Made by a program: the position numbers and the translations under genes. From positions 1-35,000 of the forward strand of contig CAJNDS010002218.1 in assembly GCA_905221605.1 (NCBI GenBank): 35,000 nucleotides of DNA. The letters run 5' to 3'. This document shows, in pieces, positions 18,091 to 26,010 of this stretch. The stretch's first letter is position 1. Every line of letters starts with the position of its first letter. The DNA comes from Symbiodinium natans. Taxonomy: Eukaryota > Sar > Dinophyceae > Suessiales > Symbiodiniaceae. Below the pieces are notes generated by a model. It made no database searches and was not told the DNA's origin. It saw only the letters and a program-made list of their open reading frames with translations.

Positions 18091-18340
18091 ATGGGGTTGA
18101 GGATCTGGAGAGTCTGGGGTTTCGCGTTTAGGGCTTCGAGTTTAGGTTTCGTGCTTGCGGAAACTGAGCAGCAAAAGACGGGCCCATCAGGAGGTCCTGG
18201 TAGGGTTCTTGGGTTTAGGGTCTCAGGTGAAACAACCAAAACATCGACTCGACGAAGGTCGAGTCATGACTCAGGGTTAAAGGCCTAAAACCTAAGGCCT
18301 GAACCCAAAATCCGAAGCGCCAATCCCCTAAGCCTTCGAC
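18091..18340. other. Unique stretch, no gene recognised
   Basis: A 65-codon plus-strand frame starts in translated degenerate repeat and is not supported. GACTCGACGAAGGTCGAGTC at about 18246-18265 is a perfect inverted repeat around AAGG and may be a small hairpin. Confidence 0.4.
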
Positions 18341-18625
18341 CCCTTAGCCCTAAACCCCCAACCCCTCTAAACCCTAAACCCCTAAACCCTATACCCCTAG
18401 ATCCCTAAACCTTAAACCCACCCCCGAACCCTAAACCCCTAAACCCCTAAACCCTAAACCCCTTAACACCCCTGAAAAACCCCTTAACACCCCTGAAAAA
18501 AAAAACCCTGAAAACCCCTGAAAACCCCTAAACCCCTAAACCCTGAACCCCTAAAACCCTGAACCCCTTAACACCCCTGAAAAACCCCTGAAAAACCCCT
18601 GAAAACCCCTAAAACCCCAGCCCCA
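18341..18625 (-). repeat. CCCCTAAA and CCCCTGAAAA array
   Basis: CCCCTAAA variants to 18450, then an expanded unit based on CCCCTGAAAA with CCCTTAACA members to 18600. Confidence 0.85.
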
Positions 18626-18719
18626 AACCATGAACTCCCACCTGGCAGACGTCGGCACTCTTCGCCCGCGCGGAGACACGCGCCACGCAGCCGCGTTCGG
18701 CGTCCATTCCAACCAGGGC

Positions 18720-18950
18720 CTTGCAATCAGGTTTAGGGTTTAGGGTTTGGGGTTCGGGGTTTGGGGATTGGGGTGTAAGGTTTAGTTTAGGGTTTAGGGT
18801 GTAGGCCTTGGTGTTTAGGGCTTTTGGGTTGGGCTTTAGGGTTTATATGGGGCTAAGGTTAGGGTTGGGGGTTTGGGGTGTACAAAAGGTTAAGGATTGG
18901 GAGGGGTAAGGGCCTAAGGGCTCATTAGGGTTTATATAGACATAGATAGC
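18720..18950 (+). repeat. Degenerate TTTAGGG sequence
   Basis: Diverged GGGTTTAGGG and TTTGGGG, with no clean array. The GC-rich unique spacer at 18626-18719 precedes it. Confidence 0.7.
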
Positions 18951-18989
18951 TATATATATATATATATATATATTTATTTATTTATATAT
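18947..18989. repeat. (TA)n microsatellite
   Basis: TATATA tract with TTTATTTA members. It is flanked on both sides by telomere-type sequence (GGGTTTATAT left, ATATACCCTAA right) and so forms an AT-rich centre of a loose inverted arrangement. Confidence 0.9.
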
Positions 18990-19004
18990 ACCCTAATCAA
19001 TAAA

Positions 19005-19225
19005 CCCTAAACCCTAAACCCTAAACCCTATCTAGATAGAGTTTTGGGTGGAGCAGGGTTCACGGCTTGGGGTTTGGGGTCCTTCGAGCCCAGGGGCTTA
19101 GGGTTCCCTCATCAACCCCGTAAAGCCCTAAACCCTAAAGCCTAGACTTTATGCCCTAAACCCTAAACTTTGGCCCTAAACCCTAAACCCTAAACCCTAA
19201 ACCCTAAACCCTAAATCCTAAACCC
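19005..19225 (-). repeat. CCCTAAA blocks
   Basis: Short blocks at 19005-19030, 19125-19165 and 19173-19225, separated by unique sequence. Confidence 0.8.
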
Positions 19226-19344
19226 TCGAAGGGTTTGGGACTTAAAGTTTAGGGTTGTTTCGGGTCTGAGGGTGCCAGGCCACTCGGGGACAAGGGCTCA
19301 GGGCTTAGGGTCTGGGTCGGCCCCGCTCGCTCTCAGCAGCGTTT

Positions 19345-19468
19345 AGGGGTAGGGTTCAGGGTTCAGGGTTCAGGGTTCAGGGTTCAGGGTTCAGGGTTCA
19401 GGGTTCAGGGTTCAGGGTTCAGGGTTTAGGGTTTAGGGCTTAGGGCTTAGGGTTTAGGGTTGAGGGTT
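19345..19468 (+). repeat. TTCAGGG variant array
   Basis: About ten tandem TTCAGGG units (19351-19420) pass into TTTAGGG/CTTAGGG at 19420-19468. Confidence 0.9.
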
Positions 19469-19479
19469 CAGGGATTATC

Positions 19480-19875
19480 CAAGCCCACGCTTTGCTCGCT
19501 TACATGAACACCAGTGCACAGGAGAGACGAAGTGGCGAAGCTTTCTTTTCCAAGTGCTGTCCGGAGAGCCAGCCACATGTTTCTGGGCCTGCTGGACAAG
19601 CTGCCTCAGAATTCTGCACCGGACATTGCCACGCAGGTCACTGATCTTCGTGTGGGGCTTGCCCTCTGCGGAGCTAGGCTATGGCACTTCCGTGATGCAG
19701 CGGTCCAAGGCCTTCTCCTCGGGCCAGCCGCACAGCTAGGAAACCTTACGGCCTGCAGGCTGTCGGCCCCAATCCTTGCGGGCGTGTTTGATGAGAGCAG
19801 AAAGCTGGACCTGGCAAGTGCCTGGCGTTTGCCCGCGGACAAAACGCCACCGTGCTCCGCCCGTGCTGGGCTAGC
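19480..19875 (+). pseudogene. Unrecognised coding-like fragment cut by a MITE-like element
   Basis: The plus-strand frame (ATG-like start at 19514) reads HRRDEVAKLSFPSAVRRASH, then MFLGLLDKLPQNSAPDIATQ, then VTDLRVGLALCGARLWHFRD and onward for about 120 codons of protein-like composition. The end of the open frame (to 19921) lies inside the element at 19876-20004, so the natural C-terminus is lost. There is a telomere-type array upstream. I see helical, Leu/Ala-rich character but no family motif. It is the longest coding-like island after cox1. Confidence 0.4.
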
Positions 19876-20004
19876 TTGGACCCCTAAGGTTGTACCCTTG
19901 GGTTTTGGGGCCCCTTTTTGACGACCCTCTAAGGGAATAAACAGGCCATGTTAGGAGCATATAAAGGGGAACCTTTAGGGGTACAACCTCCTTGTACGAG
20001 TCTT
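19876..20004. mobile_element. MITE-like element, family C (copy 1)
   Basis: The left end TTGGACCCCTAAGGTTGTAC pairs with the right end AGGGGTACAACC..CTTGTACGAGTCTT. A second copy at 21847-21982 has the same terminal sequences. The ends contain CCCTAAGG, which is close to but distinct from the telomere unit. There is no ORF. Confidence 0.65.
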
Positions 20005-20190
20005 AATCCGTTAACCCGAAATCGTAAACCCTAAACCCTGAATCCCTTGACACAAGTAACCGTAAAGGCACCGTCAGGAACTAAGAAGGCCGCAAGAGAC
20101 CTAAGCAAGCCTCTAAACCCTAAACCCTAAACCGAGATAAACCTTCCTTGCCTTGACGAGGCAAGTCTGGCCGCCAAGGAAAGTTCCACC
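20005..20190. other. Unique stretch with short CCCTAAA blocks
   Basis: CCCTAAA occurs at 20028-20040 and 20114-20132. The remainder is unique, with no gene recognised. Confidence 0.5.
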
Positions 20191-20196
20191 TGAGCC

Positions 20197-20225
20197 CGCG
20201 CGCGGGCGCGCGCGCGCGCGCGCGG
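20197..20225. repeat. (CG)n tract
   Basis: An almost pure alternating CG run of about 28 bp, a sequence type able to adopt Z-DNA. Confidence 0.9.
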
Positions 20226-20755
20226 AGGAGGGACGTCCCATTTGGGGTCAGAGGTTGGGTTGTTTGGACTGGGGTTTAGGGTTTAGGGTTCAGAGTTTAG
20301 GGTTTGGGGTTTAGAGCTTGGGTTCCCCCATTTCCGGAAGCTAGCAATCCCGGGCCCCAAACCCCAAACCCTAAATCCAAAACCCTAAACCCTAAACCAA
20401 GTGGTTCAGGGAAGTGGGGTAGGGGGCTCACAACTATTAACCCCAGACCCCAAACCCCGAACCCAACATGCAAAGCACCCAAATAGTATCAACCCCACAG
20501 GGAACACACCCTAAACCCTGAACCCTAAGTTGTAAACCCTAAACCCTAAACCCTGGGAGCTGTCGGAAACCCGATGAAACCCCCAGACCCTGCTGGGGAA
20601 TAAGCGCTACACCCTAAAGCCTAAACCGCAAAATCTAAACTCCTCAACCCTAACCCCTAAACTCCTAAACCCAGCTGGGGAATGCGCTCAGCAGCACAGT
20701 GTGCCCTCGACCTCCCTGCTCCACTTTCCCGGTGTTGTCGCAGGGCTGCCTGGCC
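20226..20755. repeat. Degenerate telomere-type repeats and spacers
   Basis: TTTAGGG derivatives at 20270-20325 are followed by CCCTAAA derivatives at 20350-20400, an inverted arrangement. Its arms include GGGTTTGGGGTTTAG and the opposing CCCAAACCC-type sequence. Short CCCTAAA blocks occur at 20507-20553. The unique spacer at 20670-20755 has no recognised gene. Confidence 0.7.
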
Positions 20756-20756
20756 A

Positions 20757-20935
20757 GGGCTTAGGGTTTGGGATTTTGGGATTTGGGATTTTGGGCAGGG
20801 TTTAGGGTTTAGGGTTTAGGGTTTGGGGTTTGGGGTTTGGGGTTTGGGGTTTGGGGTTTGGGGTTTGGGGTTTGGGGTTTGGGGCTTGGTGTTTTGGGGT
20901 TTTGGGGTTTTGGGGTTTAGGGGATTAGGAAGCAT
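20757..20935 (+). repeat. GGGGTTT 7-mer array
   Basis: Diverged GGGATTTT units, then about ten clean GGGGTTT units (20820-20885), then GGGGTTTT units. Confidence 0.9.
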
Positions 20936-21044
20936 GTTTAGGATGCTCAAGGTCGTTTGATTGAGGGTGCTTGCACAACAAGAATTTGGGGCGTAGGTTT
21001 AGGCCTCAGCCTTAAGCCGAGCCCCATAAGCCCAAAAGAATTAA

Positions 21045-21092
21045 ACACCCAACGAGGGACAAAGGGAAAGGGACCGCTGGGCATCCCAGGTG
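21045..21092. mobile_element. MITE family B remnant
   Basis: AAAGGGAAAGGGACCGCTGGGC, continuing ATCCCAGG, resembles the right end of family B. No matching left end was found here. Confidence 0.35.
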
Positions 21093-21476
21093 GTTTAGGG
21101 TTTAGGGTTTAGGGTTTAGGGTTTAGGGTTTAGGGTTTAGGGTTTAGGGTTTAGGGTTTAGGGTTTAGGGTTTAGGGTTTAGGGTTTAGGGCTTGGGTTG
21201 AGGGCTTAGGGCTTAGGGCTTAGGGCTTGGGGCTTAGGGCTTAGGGCTTAGGGCTTAGGGCTTAGGGCTTAGGGCTTAGGGCTTAGGGCTTAGGGGCTTA
21301 GGGCTTAGGGCTTAGGGTTTAGGGCTTAGGGCTTAGGGCTTAGGGCTTAGGGCTTAGGGCTTAGGGCTAGGGCTTAGGGCTTAGGGCTTAGGGCTTAGGG
21401 CTTAGGGCTTAGGGCTTAGGGCTTAGGGCTTAGGGCTTAGGGCTTAGGGCTTAGAGCTTAGAGCTTAGGGCTTAGG
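21092..21476 (+). repeat. TTTAGGG array switching to a GGGCTTA array
   Basis: About 14 canonical TTTAGGG units to 21190, then about 40 units of the single-base variant CTTAGGG to 21476. Only one canonical unit interrupts the variant array (about 21318), so the variant has been amplified in situ. Confidence 0.95.
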
Positions 21477-21614
21477 GTGGAAGCCCAGGTGAATTGCAGC
21501 GTTTGGGCTCAGGGTTCTCGAGTCGTTGTGGTGCAGAAATCCGGCGCGAAATCAAGAACCCGAAGGGCCCCATGACTCCATAACCCGATCATGCTGTAAC
21601 CCCGGGACCATATC

Positions 21615-21750
21615 AAATCCTAAACCCTAAACCCAAAACCCTAAACCCTGAACCCTAAACCCTAAACCCTAAACCCTAAACCCTAAACCCTAAACCCTAA
21701 ACCCTATAACCCTATAACCCTATAACCCGATAACCCTATAACCCTGAACC
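21615..21750 (-). repeat. CCCTAAA array followed by CCCTATAA units
   Basis: About 11 CCCTAAA units to 21705, then five units of the 8-base variant CCCTATAA to 21745. Confidence 0.9.
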
Positions 21751-21846
21751 GAGCTCTTGTTCTTCAAGGCGGCCGGGCTCAAAGGATTCGGTTCTGGAGG
21801 TAGAACGAACTCGAGACCCTCAATTGCACCTTCTAGGGGTTCTACC

Positions 21847-21982
21847 TTGGACCCTTAAGGTTGTACCCTTAAGTTTTGCGGTACCTTCGTAAGGATCCCG
21901 AATGGAATAGAGGGAGGGGCCATTTAGGAGTATGTTAACGGGGGCCCTTAGACTAGAGGTACAACCTTAGGGGTACGAGTCC
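21847..21982. mobile_element. MITE-like element, family C (copy 2)
   Basis: The left end TTGGACCCTTAAGGTTGTAC and the right end GAGGTACAACCTTAGGGGTA, then CGAGTCC, are inverted. Both ends match the copy at 19876-20004, while the internal sequences differ. There is no ORF. Confidence 0.65.
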
Positions 21983-22260
21983 TCATCCCTTGAAACCTTC
22001 AGTGTCGAGCCAGTGTAGAGCCCGAAGTATGAAGGCGAGAGGCTAAAACCCTCAATTTAACCCCAGAAAACCCAAAACCCTCAACGCCAAACCTCAAAAC
22101 CCTCATCTACCCCAAACTACCAAGTAAACCCTGATTCTGGCAAGCCAGGCTGCATGTTCAGCGTCGCGATTATCCAATCCACACCCGTCTCGAGCCTGGC
22201 GCTGCTCTGCAGCTTTTTCAAGGGATTCCTAAACCCGACCCTAAACCGTAAACCCTAAAC
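21983..22260 (-). pseudogene. Unique stretch with a coding-like shard
   Basis: About 22140-22215 on the minus strand reads KLQSSARLETGVDWIIATLN then MQPGLPESG, without a stop. The remainder (21983-22139) is CCCTCAA-type degenerate sequence. The family is unknown. Confidence 0.25.
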
Positions 22261-22261
22261 T

Positions 22262-22441
22262 GCAGGGTTTGGGGCTTCAGCCGTGGTCTTAACGTTTTTT
22301 TGGCTGTTGGCTTGTTCCTGGACCTCCTCGGCATGAAAGCCATCCTACAGCCAGACCTCATCTCCACAACGGTTGGGGCATTTTCGCTTGACTGGTGCAT
22401 CTTGTACTTCCTCCTGATGCTTTGATTCTCTTGTTCTCCCC
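22262..22441 (-). pseudogene. Coding-like fragment with internal TAG
   Basis: The minus-strand frame reads SKHQEEVQDAPVKRKCPNRC, then GDEVWL, then a TAG stop at 22345-22347. It continues in the same frame as DGFHAEEVQEQANSQKNVKT until telomere-type sequence. Strongly polar, charged composition on both sides of the stop suggests one former reading frame. CPNRCG could be part of a metal-binding site. The family is unknown. Confidence 0.35.
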
Positions 22442-22467
22442 TATTGAAAAGAATGCCCCTCCCCCTT

Positions 22468-22570
22468 CCCCTCCCTAAACCCTGAACCCTAAACCCTAGG
22501 CCCTAAACCCTAAACCCTAAACCCTAAACCCTGAACCCTGAACCCTGAACCCTAAACCCTAAACCCTTCT
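22468..22570 (-). repeat. CCCTAAA array with CCCTGAA variants
   Basis: About 13 units, with CCCTGAA concentrated at 22530-22550. Confidence 0.9.
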
Positions 22571-22577
22571 GCCGCGC

Positions 22578-22665
22578 AAGGAACGTCTTGAAATTCAAGC
22601 TCAGCTTCTGCGTGACCTCTGTGCCTCCGAGCGGTGGGCGGGTAGGGGGAGGCAAGGCTTAGGGC
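22578..22665 (+). pseudogene. Unrecognised coding-like shard
   Basis: The plus-strand frame reads RKERLEIQAQLLRDLCASER then WAGRGRQ, a charged, helix-like peptide. It is bounded by CCCTAAA on the left. Confidence 0.25.
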
Positions 22666-22844
22666 TTCGAATTCTGGAACGGAATAGGGTTTAGGGTTTC
22701 GGGTTTAGGGTTTCGGGTTTAGGAGGTTTCGGGAAAGAACCCAGCCCCAACGGTGCCGTCGGCGATTTCACTGCATGGAAGCAAAGTCCAGGAAGCTCCG
22801 AAACTCTGCAAAGCACCTAGAAAGCCAAACTAGCCCGACATAAC

Positions 22845-22938
22845 TGGGGATGTTTCCCCGCGTACTAACAGCCCTTAATAGGGGATTATCGTTCTTATAA
22901 CTCCTACTAAGGACTGTTCGCATAAGGGGAACATCCCA
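22845..22938. mobile_element. MITE-like element, family A (copy 2)
   Basis: The left arm GGGGATGTTTCCCCG..ACTAACAGCCCTTA pairs with the right arm TAAGGACTGTTCGCATAAGG, then GGAACATCCC. The right arm, reverse-complemented, matches the left arm of the copy at 8069-8169 almost base for base. There is no ORF. Confidence 0.7.
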
Positions 22939-22971
22939 AGACATAACCCTAAAGTCGAAAAAACACATGGG

Positions 22972-23092
22972 GCTTTACGATTATGAGGGACCCCTAATAG
23001 TAGGATCTATCCCCTTATAATAAGGACCCCAATATGGTAGCCTGGGCCCCCACAAGTAAGAATAAGGGCCCACTGGGCATCCTAAATACGCC
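22972..23092. mobile_element. Possible further MITE-like remnant
   Basis: It starts TTTACGATTATGAGGGACCC (the TTACGATTATGAG part is shared with 10067-10080). It ends AATAAGGGCCCACTGGGCATCC, which resembles the family B right end. The arms pair poorly. Confidence 0.3.
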
Positions 23093-23400
23093 AACTTCCG
23101 AGCCCTGTTCAGGGTCCAGGGTTTCTAGAGTCTAGGGACCTAAGCCTTAAACCCTCAACCCAAGCCCAAATCCCCAAATACAAATGCCTAGGCCCCCCAA
23201 ACAGCCCTAAGCCCCCGATAAAGCCTGAACCCCAAACCCTAAACCCCCCAAAGCCCTGAACCCAAAACACCCTAAACCCTAAGCCCCTAAACCCAAAACC
23301 CTACACCCACCCTGAAGCCCTGAACCCAGACATGTCGGCATTAGGAGGCATTGAGGACCCTGCGCTGCGGGTCTCAGCTGCATCCAGGATTTTGGGTTTA
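23093..23400 (-). repeat. Degenerate CCCTAAA sequence and spacer
   Basis: Diverged CCCTAAA/CCCCAAA at 23145-23325 and a unique spacer at 23330-23390. No gene is seen. Confidence 0.6.
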
Positions 23401-23508
23401 GCCCTAAACCCTAAACCCTAAACCCTAAACCCTAAACCCTAAACCCTAAACCCTAAACCCTAAACCCTAAACCCTAAACCCTAAACCCTAAACCCTAAAC
23501 CCTAACGG
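23395..23508. repeat. CCCTAAA array with a short head-to-head start
   Basis: GGGTTTAGCCCTAAACC marks a reversal of polarity, followed by about 15 CCCTAAA units. Confidence 0.85.
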
Positions 23509-24396
23509 CCCCAGGAACCCTGTGAACCCTATGTGACCCTGCCACCCGTAACCCCTGCGCCCGAGGTCTCTTGCCAAGATTTAGGGTTTAGGGTGTAGGG
23601 TTTAGGGTTTAGGGCTTAGGGTTTAGGGTTTAGGGCTTACTATCCCTATGCGGGTTGAACCATTGCGCTTTACGCCTTACGTGACGGGAGGCCCTGGCCG
23701 AAAAATTGTGAACCTCAAGCCTCTGAGCCTGAGCCTATCATACCCTAAACCCTGAACCCTCTACCCTAAACCCTAAACCCTAAGCCCTAAGCACTAAACC
23801 CTAAACCCTAAAGCCTCAGCTCGACGACCCTGAGGCCGAAACCCTTTAACCCCTAAACCCCTAAACCGAATCCTGAACCACCTGTAGCTCTGACCCCCGC
23901 AGACCCTGAACCAAGGGCCCTATCCCCTCGAAATCAAACCCGAAACCCTAAACCCTAAACACGAAACCCTAACCTCTAAACCCTAAGCCCCAAACCCTCA
24001 ACACCAAACCCTAAACCCAAACCCCAAACCCTAGGAAACCTCGAAATTTTAACCCATGGTCTGGCCTTGCGCCGTAAGCTGCTCCCAAACGGAGCGGAAC
24101 TGTCCCGACTGCAGCCCCCTGGCAGAAGAAATATTGAATCTGAGAGTTTAGGGCTGAGGGTTACAGGGTTTGGTATTTTAGGGCTGGAGGGTCAGGGTTT
24201 AGGGTTTTGGGGGTTTAGGGTTGGGTTTTTGGGATGAAGGCTGCGTGTTGAGGGGTAGAGGTTTTAGGCTTGAAGGCTTAGGGTTCAGGGCGCAGGGATG
24301 TGAAACCCTAAAGCTCTAAAGCCTGAAACCCCCTAAACCCTAAACCCTAAAAACCCTAAACCCTAAACCCTAAACCGCCAAAACCCTGACTCTAGT
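23509..24396. repeat. Degenerate telomere-type blocks and spacers
   Basis: TTTAGGG at 23578-23640, CCCTAAA at 23740-23815 and 23935-24040, degenerate TTTAGGG at 24145-24300, and CCCTAAA at 24335-24378. Spacers are unique, with no gene recognised. Confidence 0.7.
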
Positions 24397-24502
24397 AATG
24401 TTGGACCCTGTTAAGCAGGGGCCTCCTCTATAAAGTCAATTTGGCTGTGTCATTCAGGACATCCTGGGCGGGGCCCCTGCACTAAACAGGGCTCAACAGT
24501 AA
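24397..24502. mobile_element. Fold-back MITE-like element, family E
   Basis: The left arm TGTTGGACCCTGTTAAGCAG, then GGGCC, pairs with the right arm GGCCCCTGCACTAAACAGGG, then CTCAACA. The loop is about 45 bp and there is no ORF. Confidence 0.65.
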
Positions 24503-24697
24503 GCCATGAGCAGTCCACAGGGTTCAACCCTGAAGCCTTAGAGTTTAGGGCTTAGGGTTTTGGGTTTTGGGTTTTGGGTGTAGGGTTTAGCGTTAGTTCC
24601 CTAATTCCCTACACCCCTAAACCCCCAAACCCCTAAAACCCTAAAACCCTAAACCACTAACCCCCAAGCCCCCAAAGCCTTATACCCCTAAACCCCT
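24503..24697 (-). repeat. Last telomere-type block before the mitochondrial-like island
   Basis: Short TTTAGGG derivatives (24540-24590), then CCCCTAAA/CCCCCAAA units (24608-24697). The next bases begin the AT-rich island without a spacer. Confidence 0.8.
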
Positions 24698-24770
24698 AAG
24701 TACGAAGGACCTTTCTGTACTATTTGGCAATCGTCTTTTTCCTATTATATTGTAAATGCTGCACACCATA
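24698..24770 (+). rRNA. Candidate mitochondrial LSU rRNA fragment (sarcin-ricin region)
   Basis: AGTACGAAGGACC resembles the near-universal sarcin-ricin loop (AGUACGAGAGGACC; mitochondrial versions often have GAAAGG), with one base missing in the loop. It is followed by GTACTATTTGGCAATCGTC and, about 41 bases after the loop, GTAAATGCTG. This matches the spacing and wording of the segment downstream of the loop in mitochondrial LSU rRNAs (a GTAAATG-type element). Myzozoan mitochondria are known for rRNAs split into such short pieces. The 5' side is cut off by telomere-type sequence, so the stem partner is absent. Decay or a nuclear copy would explain the missing loop base. Identified by eye, without alignment. 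Confidence 0.4.
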
Positions 24771-26010
24771 TTTAAATTTTAAAGCTTTTGAGGGAAACTA
24801 AAGACTTAAAAATCTTTAAAACCTTTAAAATTTCATTAAACCTTTAATTCAATTTTAAAGGTTTTAAAGGAGGCGGAGGGCTCCTTTTAAAATCTTTAAA
24901 ATCTTTAAAATTTAATTGGACCTCCATTTAAATTTTAAAGGTTTTAAAGGTTTTAAAGCCTTTAAATTCCTTTAAAACCTTGAAAATCTAATTGGGGAGG
25001 TCCTCAATTAAATTTTAAAGGGGGGGGGGGCCCCCTTTAAAATCTTTAAAATCTTTAAAATTAAATTGGAACTCCATTTAAATTTTAAAGGTTTTAAAGG
25101 AATTTAAAGGCTTTAAAACCTTTAAAACCTTTAAAATTTAATTGAGGAGGCCCTCAGTTAAATTTTAAAGGGGAGGGGCTCCTTTAAAAATCTTTAAAAT
25201 CTTTAAAATCTTTAAAATCTTTAAAATCTTTAAAATCTAATTGGACTTCCATTTAAATTTTCAAGGTTTTAAAGGTTTTAAGGCCTTTAAATTCCTTTAA
25301 AACCTTTAAAATTTAATTGGCGAGGCCCTCAATTCAATTTTAAAGGGGACGGGCCCCCTTTAAAATCTTTAAAATCTTTAAAATCTTTAAAATCTTTGAA
25401 ATCTTTAAAATTTAATTGGACCTCCATTTAAATTTTAAAGGTTTTAAAGGAATTTAAAGGCTTTAAAACCTTTAAAACCTTTAAAATTTCATTGAGGAGG
25501 CCCTCAATTAAATTTAAAGGGGAGGGGCTCCTTTTAAAATCTTGAAAAATCTTTAAAATCTTTAAAATCTTTAAAATTTAATTGGACCTCCATTTAAATT
25601 TTAGAGGTTTTAAAGGAATTTAAAGGCTTTAAAATCTTTAAAACCTTTAAAATCTAATTGGGGAGGTCCCCAATTGAATTTTAAAGGGCACGGGCCCCTT
25701 TTAAAATCTTTAAAATCTTTAAAATCTTTAAAATCTTTAAAATCTTTAAAATCTTTAAAATCTTTAAAATCTTTAAAATTTAATTGGACCTCCATTTAAA
25801 TTTTAAAGGTTTTAGAGGAATTTAAAGGCTTTAAAACCTTTAAAACCTTTAAAATTTAATTGAGGAGGCCCTCAATTAAATTTTAAAGGGGAGGGGCTCC
25901 TTTGAAAATCTTTAAAATCTTTAAAATCTTTAAAATTTAATTGGGCCCCCATTTAAATTTTAAAGGTTTTAAAGGAATTTAAAGGCTTTAAAACCTTTAA
26001 AACCTTTAAA
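24771..26010 (-). repeat. Left array of palindrome-rich repeat (inverted relative to right array)
   Basis: About seven units of about 165 bp are built from AATTTTAAAGGTTTTAAAGG, GGAATTTAAAGGCTTTAAAA, a variable run of TTTAAAATC, and GC-rich palindromic cores (GAGGCCCTC; AAAGGGGAGGGGCTCC). The reverse complement of the unit equals the unit on the right of cox1. TTTAAAATC copy number varies from three to about eleven per unit. Frames such as FKDFKD arise from the 9-base subrepeat and are not proteins. G runs at 25020-25031 interrupt one unit. Confidence 0.9.

Noticed and set aside
1843-24697. CRISPR-like alternation of repeats and spacers
   Set aside because: Repeats are telomere-type tracts of variable length in both orientations, spacers are of irregular size, there are no cas genes and the context is eukaryotic.
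25610-25795. FKDFKD repeat protein
   Set aside because: The frame is the 9-base TTTAAAATC subrepeat of a non-coding array; copy number varies freely between units.
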